Assembly: GCF_051900425.1 (NCBI RefSeq)
Contig: NZ_JBHZGK010000001.1
Location: 186,001-250,000 of the forward strand
Source: Frateuria_A sp051900425
Lineage (GTDB): Bacteria > Pseudomonadota > Gammaproteobacteria > Xanthomonadales > Rhodanobacteraceae
Length of the DNA stretch: 64,000 nucleotides
Direction: 5' to 3'
Shown: positions 59,023 to 64,000 of the stretch, piece after piece
How positions within the stretch are numbered: the first letter of the stretch is position 1
Layout of the letters: each line of letters begins with the position of its first letter
Notes under the pieces: generated by a model
Told to the model about the DNA's origin: nothing
What the model saw: only the letters and a program-made list of their open reading frames with translations
The model's database searches: none
Translations under genes and position numbers: made by a program

Positions 59023-60798
59023 TCAACTCACGGCGGGAATGCTCGCCACGCCTTCCTCGATCGCCGCGCGATGGGCCGCGCAACGCGGCAGCATCCGCGC
59101 GAAATAGAACCGTGCGGTATCCCGCTTGGCCTGCCTGAACGCCGCGGACTGCGCGCTGCCCTCGGCGGCCGCCACGCTGCGCGCCCACATGTAGGCCAGC
59201 GCCACGTAACCGGAGTAGTAGAGGTAGTCCACCGCCGCCGCGCCCAGCTCTTCCGGGTTGGCCTGCGCGCGCTCGGCCAGCGCCATCGTGAGCGCCTGCC
59301 ACTCCTTGGCCGCCTTCGACAGCGGCCCGATGAATTCGCCCAGCGCCGCGTCGCCCGCGTGCTGCTGGCAGAAGCCGGCGATCTCCTCCAGGAAGTGGCG
59401 GAAGCCCGCACCCTTGAGCTGCATGATCTTGCGGCCCAGCAGGTCCATCGCCTGGATGCCGGTGGTGCCCTCGTAGAGCGTGATGATGCGGGCGTCGCGC
59501 ACGAACTGCTCGACGCCGTTCTCGGCGATGTAGCCGTGGCCGCCGTAAATCTGCAGCGCTTCCTTGACGCTCTCCTGCGCCAGCTCGGTGAGCACGCCCT
59601 TCACGATCGGGATCAGGAACGCGACCAGCTCGCCGGCCTTCGCCCGCGCGGCCTCGTCGGCGGCGCGCTCCTCGACGTCCAGCTGCAGCGCGGCGTACAG
59701 CATCAGCGCGCGGCCGCCCTCGACGATGGCGCGCTGGGTCAGCAGCATGCGGCGCACGTCCGGATGCACCACCAGCGGGTCGGCCGGCTTGTCGGGGTAG
59801 ACCGGGCCGCTCAGCGCGCGGCCCTGCAGGCGCTCGCGGGCGTAGTTGAGGCTGTTCTGCAGGCCGCGCTCGGCCAGGCCGATGCCCTGCACGCCGACCG
59901 CCAGGCGAGCCGCGTTCATCATCGTGAACATCCCGAACAGCCCCTTGTGCGGCTGGCCGATCAGCCAGCCTTCGGCGCCGTCGAAGTTCATCACGCAGGT
60001 GGGCGAGCCGTGGATGCCCATCTTGTGCTCGATCGCACCGGCAGCGACCGCGTTGCGCGCGCCCATGGAGCCGTCGCGCGCGACCTTGAACTTCGGCACC
60101 ACGAACAGCGAGATGCCACGGCTGCCGGCTGGCGCGTCGGGCAGGCGGGCCAGCACCAGGTGCACGATGTTCTCGGTGAGGTCGTGCTCGCCGGCGGTGA
60201 TGAAGATCTTGGTCCCGGTGACGCGGTAGCTGCCGTCGGCGGCGGGTTCGGCGCGGGTCTTGAGCAGGCCCAGATCGGAGCCGGCCTGCGGCTCGGTCAG
60301 GCACATGCTGCCGCACCAGCGGCCCTCGACCATCGGCTTGAGGAAGACCTCCTTCTGCCAGTCGTCGCCGTGCAGCTGCAGCGCGTGCGCCGCGCCCTGG
60401 CTGAGCAGCGGGTAGTTGCCCCAGGCGAGGTTGGCCGAGTCGAGCATCTCCTTCATCGCCACGCCGATGACTTCCGGCAGCGCCTGGCCGCCCATCGTCT
60501 CGGGCATGGTCAGGCCAGCCCAGCCGCCTTCGACGTAGGTGCGGTAGGCCTCCTTGAAGCCCTTCGGGGTAGTGACCGTGGCGGTCGCCTTGTCGAAGTG
60601 GCAACCCTCGGCGTCCCCGGAGGCGTTGAGCGGGGCGAGCACCTGCTCGTTGAAGCGCGCCGCTTCCTCCAGCACCGCATCGAGCAGATCGCGGGTGTGG
60701 CCCTCGCCGCCGGCCAGCGGCGTCAGCGTGGCCTCCGCGCGGAACAGGTCGTGCAGCACGAAGCGCATGTCGTCGAGCGGGGCCTTGTACATCGTCAT
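59023..60798 (-). CDS. Acyl-CoA dehydrogenase family protein (long form)
   Basis: A 591-residue flavoprotein of the acyl-CoA dehydrogenase superfamily, in the long group with an extra C-terminal helical domain that includes fatty-acyl and methylmercaptopropionyl-CoA dehydrogenases. Family blocks are CLTEPQAGSDLGLLKTRA, TGTKIFITAGEHD and the catalytic Glu region ITLYEGTTGIQAMDLLGRK. It oxidises an acyl-CoA at the alpha-beta position using FAD, passing electrons to ETF. The chain length is unknown. It is monocistronic as far as can be seen. Confidence 0.93.
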   Translation of the reverse strand: MTMYKAPLDDMRFVLHDLFRAEATLTPLAGGEGHTRDLLDAVLEEAARFNEQVLAPLNASGDAEGCHFDKATATVTTPKGFKEAYRTYVEGGWAGLTMPETMGGQALPEVIGVAMKEMLDSANLAWGNYPLLSQGAAHALQLHGDDWQKEVFLKPMVEGRWCGSMCLTEPQAGSDLGLLKTRAEPAADGSYRVTGTKIFITAGEHDLTENIVHLVLARLPDAPAGSRGISLFVVPKFKVARDGSMGARNAVAAGAIEHKMGIHGSPTCVMNFDGAEGWLIGQPHKGLFGMFTMMNAARLAVGVQGIGLAERGLQNSLNYARERLQGRALSGPVYPDKPADPLVVHPDVRRMLLTQRAIVEGGRALMLYAALQLDVEERAADEAARAKAGELVAFLIPIVKGVLTELAQESVKEALQIYGGHGYIAENGVEQFVRDARIITLYEGTTGIQAMDLLGRKIMQLKGAGFRHFLEEIAGFCQQHAGDAALGEFIGPLSKAAKEWQALTMALAERAQANPEELGAAAVDYLYYSGYVALAYMWARSVAAAEGSAQSAAFRQAKRDTARFYFARMLPRCAAHRAAIEEGVASIPAVS

Positions 60799-60865
60799 CG
60801 GAAGTTCCTCGGATCAAGCGTAGGGCGGGCTTCAGCCGGCCATTGCGGTGTGTGCGGGGGCGTGG

Positions 60866-61345
60866 TCAGCGCCAGGTATTGGCGATGCCCGGCACCGGCG
60901 AGAGCCAGTCCTTGCCGGAGAAGTCGAAATCGCGCGGCGCCTTCTCCTGCTCCGGTTTGGCCCGGACGCTGCCGGAGAGCGTGTAGGGCAGCGCGCCGGC
61001 ACTGCCCTTCGCGGCGCTGGCCGCCAGGGCCTTGGCCATTGCCGGCGTCGGCAGCACGTCGATCTGGACCGAGTCGCCAGCGAAGGCGGGGATGTCGCGC
61101 TCGAAGTTGCCGTGCACGCGCACCGGCACGCTGTCGGCCATCGCCAGCTGCGCGTCGAGCGCGGTGAAATCCATGCCGCCGTAGCTGTTGTTCTGGATGC
61201 GCACGGTCAGCCGCCAGGCACCGCCGGGCGCAAGCTCCAGCTGCTGGATGCTCACGGTGGGCGGGAACACGCTCTTGCGGGGCGGGCCGCAGGCGATCAG
61301 GGCGAGGGCCAGCGACAGCGGGACGATCCAGCGCAGGAAACGCAT
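60866..61345 (-). CDS. LEA type 2 family lipoprotein
   Basis: A 159-residue predicted lipoprotein; signal peptide with lipobox LIAC and Cys19. The mature part has a LEA14/water-stress-and-hypersensitive-response-like beta-sandwich, seen in SIQQLELAPGGAWRLTVRIQNNS. These proteins may protect or bind envelope components, but the function is unknown. The start at 61345 is set by the lipoprotein signal. It lies 67 bases upstream of the acyl-CoA dehydrogenase start on the same strand. Confidence 0.8.
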   Translation of the reverse strand: MRFLRWIVPLSLALALIACGPPRKSVFPPTVSIQQLELAPGGAWRLTVRIQNNSYGGMDFTALDAQLAMADSVPVRVHGNFERDIPAFAGDSVQIDVLPTPAMAKALAASAAKGSAGALPYTLSGSVRAKPEQEKAPRDFDFSGKDWLSPVPGIANTWR

Positions 61346-61498
61346 CGTGGGATACTCCAAACGATCGTTCGAATCCCTGATTCTAACCATAGCCGGCCGG
61401 TCCGCGTCAGCCGAACGGCGGACGCGACGGTTGGCGTGGTTTCGCGGTGCGCGCCGAACGGGCATCATCAGCGTCTTTCGCCCCAGGGTTCCCCACGC

Positions 61499-61966
61499 AT
61501 GTCACGCCGCTACGTCGCACGCCGCTCCCCCATCCACGGCAATGGCGTGTTCGCCACCGCGCCGATCAAGAAGGGCGAGGAGATCGTCGAGTACAAGGGC
61601 ACGCTGATGACCCACGCCGAGGCCGACGACATGTACGGCGACGGCGGCGAGACCGGGCACACGTTCCTGTTCACGCTCAACGACGACTACATCATCGATG
61701 CCAACCGCAAGGGCAATACCGCGCGCTGGATCAACCACAGCTGTGCGCCGAACTGCCGCGCCGTGGTGGAGGAAAGCGAAAGCGGCAACCCGCGCAAGGA
61801 CCGCGTCCTGATCGAGGCCATCCGCGACATCAAGCCGGGCGAGGAACTGACCTACGACTACGGCATCGTGCTGGATGTGCCCTACACCGCGCGGCTGAAG
61901 AAGCTGTGGCAGTGTCTGTGCGGGTCGCCCAACTGCACCGGGACGTTGCTCAAGCCCAAGCACTAA
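61499..61966 (+). CDS. SET-domain protein-lysine methyltransferase-like
   Basis: A 155-residue protein that is almost entirely a SET domain. Motifs are SPIHGNGVFA at the N-terminus, NHSCAPNC in the pseudo-knot, EELTYDYG, and a post-SET zinc cysteine cluster CLCGSPNC. These features match eukaryote-like SET methyltransferases that use SAM to methylate lysine. Bacterial members are often of unknown substrate; a few modify histone-like or ribosomal proteins. It is divergent from the LEA-like gene. Confidence 0.9.
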   Translation: MSRRYVARRSPIHGNGVFATAPIKKGEEIVEYKGTLMTHAEADDMYGDGGETGHTFLFTLNDDYIIDANRKGNTARWINHSCAPNCRAVVEESESGNPRKDRVLIEAIRDIKPGEELTYDYGIVLDVPYTARLKKLWQCLCGSPNCTGTLLKPKH

Positions 61967-62043
61967 CGCCCGGATGACATGCGCAAGACGCCTTGCGCAT
62001 GCAGCACGCGTCATGCTCCCCGTTTCATTCGCAGGAGACCACC

Positions 62044-62592
62044 ATGACGCCATCGAAGAAGCTCAGCGGCCGCGCCATCGCCGTGCTCGCCACCGACGGG
62101 TTCGAGTATTCCGAACTGACCGAACCCAAGCGACTGCTCGAGGAAGCCGGCGCCGACGTGCAGGTGGTCGCGCCCGGCGACGCCAAGGAAATCAAGGGCT
62201 GGAAGGGCGGTGACTGGGCCGGCAGCGTGCCGGTGGACATGAAGCTGGAGGAGGTCGATGCCTCGGACTTCGACGCGCTGGTGTTGCCGGGCGGGGTGAT
62301 CAACCCCGACAAGCTGCGCACGCAGCCGGCCGCAGTGGAACTGGTGCAGGCGTTCGCCAAGGCCGGCAAGACGGTCGCGGCGATCTGCCACGGGCCGTGG
62401 ACGCTGATCAACGCGGGCCAGGTCGATGGCCGCAAGGTGACCTCGTGGCCGTCGCTGAGGCAGGACCTGGAAAATGCCGGCGCCAAGTGGGAGGACCGCG
62501 AGGTCGTGCGCGACGGCAACCTGATCACTAGCCGCAAGCCGGATGACATTCCGGCGTTCGCCAACGCGGTGATCGAGGCGCTGGCGGCCTGA
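62044..62592 (+). CDS. PfpI/YhbO family DJ-1-like protein
   Basis: A 182-residue DJ-1/PfpI superfamily protein of the YhbO/PfpI type. The nucleophile cysteine lies in AICHGPW, and the glutamate near the N-terminus and GGVINPDKLR block fit the family. Known relatives protect against glyoxal and other stress, with reported deglycase or glyoxalase activity. ATG 62044 has an AGGAG site. No operon partner is evident. Confidence 0.92.
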   Translation: MTPSKKLSGRAIAVLATDGFEYSELTEPKRLLEEAGADVQVVAPGDAKEIKGWKGGDWAGSVPVDMKLEEVDASDFDALVLPGGVINPDKLRTQPAAVELVQAFAKAGKTVAAICHGPWTLINAGQVDGRKVTSWPSLRQDLENAGAKWEDREVVRDGNLITSRKPDDIPAFANAVIEALAA

Positions 62593-62614
62593 GTCCGGAG
62601 GCTTCCCGCAAGAC

Positions 62615-62874
62615 TTCCCCCATCCGCCCTGCGGGCCCCTTCCCCCGCGCGCGGGGGAAGGATCGTTAGCGGGGTTCCAGCGTGGCCTGCGCCCGCGTGC
62701 GGGGGACGAACGGCTGGCGTGGCCTTCCCCGGAATCCCCCTTGCTGGGATGGGTCGGAAGCGCTGGCCCCCGGTCATCCCTCCCCCACGTGCGGGCCACG
62801 AGCAGCCAGCGCGGCCTCCACCGTGATCCTTCCCCCCGTTCCACGGGGGAAGGTGCCGACAGGCGGATGGGGGA
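62615..62874. repeat. Family B repeat cluster
   Basis: CCCCCATCCGCCCTGCGGGC with a CCTTCCCCCGCGCGCGGGGGAA-type stem, two degenerate middle copies, and the closing inverse block ending in GACAGGCGGATGGGGGA. It fills the 298-base gap between the convergent PfpI and EF-G-like genes. No gene recognised. Confidence 0.8.
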
Positions 62875-62890
62875 GGCCTTGCCTCAGCCC

Positions 62891-64000
62891 TCAATCCTCC
62901 TCCGCATGCGGCTTCCACGCCTCGGAAAGCTGCCTCTGCACCGGAGGCGGCACCGGCTCGTAGTGCGACAGATCCAGGCTGTAGCGGCCCTGGCCCCCCG
63001 TCATTGCCTTCAGTTCGGTCGGGTAGTCGGTCAGCTCCGCCAGCGGCGCCTGCGCCCGGATCAGCAACTCGCCGCCACGCTGCGTATCGGTACCCATGAT
63101 GCGCGCGCGCTTGCCGGCGAGACTGCCGGTGACGTCGCCCACGCTGGCCTCGGGGATGGCGACTTCCACATCCACGATGGGCTCCAGCACGATCGGCCGC
63201 GCCTTGCCCACCGCGTCCATGAACGCCTTCCTGCCCGCGCTGACGAACGCCACCTCCTTCGAATCCACCGGGTGGTACTTGCCGTCATACACGGTCACGC
63301 GCAGGTCCTGCATCGGATAGCCGGCGACCGCGCCGTTCTCCATCGCCTGGCGCACGCCCTTCTCGATTGCCGGCAGGAACTGGTTGGGGATCACGCCGCC
63401 CTTGACCTCGTCGACGAACTCGAAGCCGGCGCCGCGATCGAGCGGGTCCACGCGCAGGAACACCTCGCCGAACTGCCCCGCCCCGCCGGTCTGCTTCTTG
63501 TGCCGGTGGTGGCCGTCGGCGTGCGCGGCGATGGTCTCGCGGTAGGCAATGCGCGGCGGATGTGTATCCACCTCCACGCCGTAGCGCTCGCGCATGCGTT
63601 CGAGCATGACCTTCAGGTGCAGCTCCGACAGCCCGCGCACCACGGTCTCGTTGAGCTCCTTGTGGTGCTCCATGCGCAGGCACGGGTCCTCCTCGGCCAG
63701 CCGCGCCAGCGCCTGCGAGAGCTTCTGCTCCTGGCCCTTGTGCCGGGGCGTGAGCGCCAGGGCGAACATCGGCTGCGGGTAATCCATCGACGCGAGGTGG
63801 ATGCCGTCCTCTTCGTGCGAGTCGTGCAGCACGGCGTCAAAGTGGATCTCTTCCACCTTGGCCACCGCCGCAATGTCGCCTGCGATCGCCTGCTCGATCT
63901 CCACGTGCGCCTTGCCGTCGAGGCGGAACAGGTGGCCCACCTTGAACGGCTTGCGCGAATCATCGACGAACAACTGCGTGTCGCGCCGGATCGTGCCCTG
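62891..64000 (-). CDS. Elongation factor G-like GTPase, C-terminal part
   Basis: The final 369 residues of an EF-G-like protein; the frame is open at base 64000, so the GTPase domain is outside the window. Domain III, IV and V features are visible: GLSELHLKVMLERMRERYGVEV, HHRHKKQTGGAGQFGEVFLRV, and SVGDVTGSLAGKRARIMGTD. It belongs to the EF-G-like (FusA2) group, not the main fusA within a str operon, as judged by sequence type and context. Such paralogues are of uncertain role, possibly in ribosome rescue or recycling. Confidence 0.9.
   Translation of the reverse strand, partial: QGTIRRDTQLFVDDSRKPFKVGHLFRLDGKAHVEIEQAIAGDIAAVAKVEEIHFDAVLHDSHEEDGIHLASMDYPQPMFALALTPRHKGQEQKLSQALARLAEEDPCLRMEHHKELNETVVRGLSELHLKVMLERMRERYGVEVDTHPPRIAYRETIAAHADGHHRHKKQTGGAGQFGEVFLRVDPLDRGAGFEFVDEVKGGVIPNQFLPAIEKGVRQAMENGAVAGYPMQDLRVTVYDGKYHPVDSKEVAFVSAGRKAFMDAVGKARPIVLEPIVDVEVAIPEASVGDVTGSLAGKRARIMGTDTQRGGELLIRAQAPLAELTDYPTELKAMTGGQGRYSLDLSHYEPVPPPVQRQLSEAWKPHAEED

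Noticed and set aside
59023..60817. Long alternative frame over the acyl-CoA dehydrogenase gene
   Set aside because: Composition is Arg/Ala/Gly-rich with no family motif, and the other frame gives a full-length enzyme.
1..64000. tRNA or rRNA genes, prophage, insertion sequences, toxin-antitoxin pairs and defence islands
   Set aside because: I looked for them and found no cloverleaf ends, transposase, integrase or typical small toxin genes that could be supported by reading alone.

Overview
The window is about 64 kb of very GC-rich chromosome. It most likely comes from a gammaproteobacterium of the Xanthomonadales, near Rhodanobacter, Dyella or Frateuria. The reasons are the TonB receptor next to a tryptophan halogenase, the pilSR/sucCD neighbourhood, the metX-metB-hom operon behind an S-box riboswitch, the mannosidase clusters and the many short intergenic palindromes. 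This placement is inferred from gene content and was not tested phylogenetically. I saw no tRNA, rRNA, CRISPR array, insertion sequence, prophage or plasmid feature.

Layout. 1-2210: the end of a TonB-dependent receptor and a flavin-dependent halogenase. 2421-8502: a minus-strand signalling unit of hybrid kinase, CheR, CheB and response regulator-diguanylate cyclase. 8579-12959: a CPBP membrane protease, release factor 3, an M24 peptidase and a 2OG-Fe(II) dioxygenase. 13307-16862: methionine operon metX-metB-hom with tandem met-box-like sites, a promoter, a SAM-I riboswitch and an SD-masking hairpin. 17031-19244: a small DUF6582-like protein and an amino-acid permease. 19926-27292: mannosidase operon cutC, GH2, GH125, GH92. 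27494-34904: a GlxA-type regulator, cytochrome P460, serine dehydratase, a glutaredoxin-like protein, a YceI/cytochrome b561/YceI trio, and Ku with a stand-alone LigD-type polymerase. 35197-44131: a second mannoside cluster of lacI, sugar transporter, fructokinase, AGE-type isomerase and M1 peptidase, divergent from a second GH92. 44588-48499: a three-gene phosphorelay. 48713-51931: pilR and pilS. 52216-54262: sucC and sucD. 54542-64000: nadE, bamD, rluD, pgeF, an acyl-CoA dehydrogenase, an LEA-type lipoprotein, a SET-domain protein, a PfpI-family protein and the C-terminal part of an EF-G-like GTPase.

How the genes work together. The two mannoside clusters describe a route from mannose-rich glycans to central metabolism. 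GH92 and GH125 enzymes remove alpha-mannose, the GH2 enzyme removes the beta-linked core mannose, a FucP-type transporter imports the sugar, an AGE-family enzyme can isomerise mannose to fructose, and a PfkB kinase makes fructose 6-phosphate. LacI control is supported by two identical operators flanking the divergent promoters. The methionine operon covers homoserine supply (hom), activation (metX) and sulfur incorporation (metB). It carries signs of both DNA-level and RNA-level SAM control.

Intergenic DNA is dominated by three families of GC-rich inverted repeats, here called A, B and C, some in tandem. They account for most gaps longer than 150 bases. I found no wholly new multi-gene system that I could defend. 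The best leads are the met-box-like sites combined with the riboswitch, the translationally coupled dioxygenase/M24 pair, the split LigD polymerase beside Ku, and the kinase-CheR-CheB-cyclase unit.
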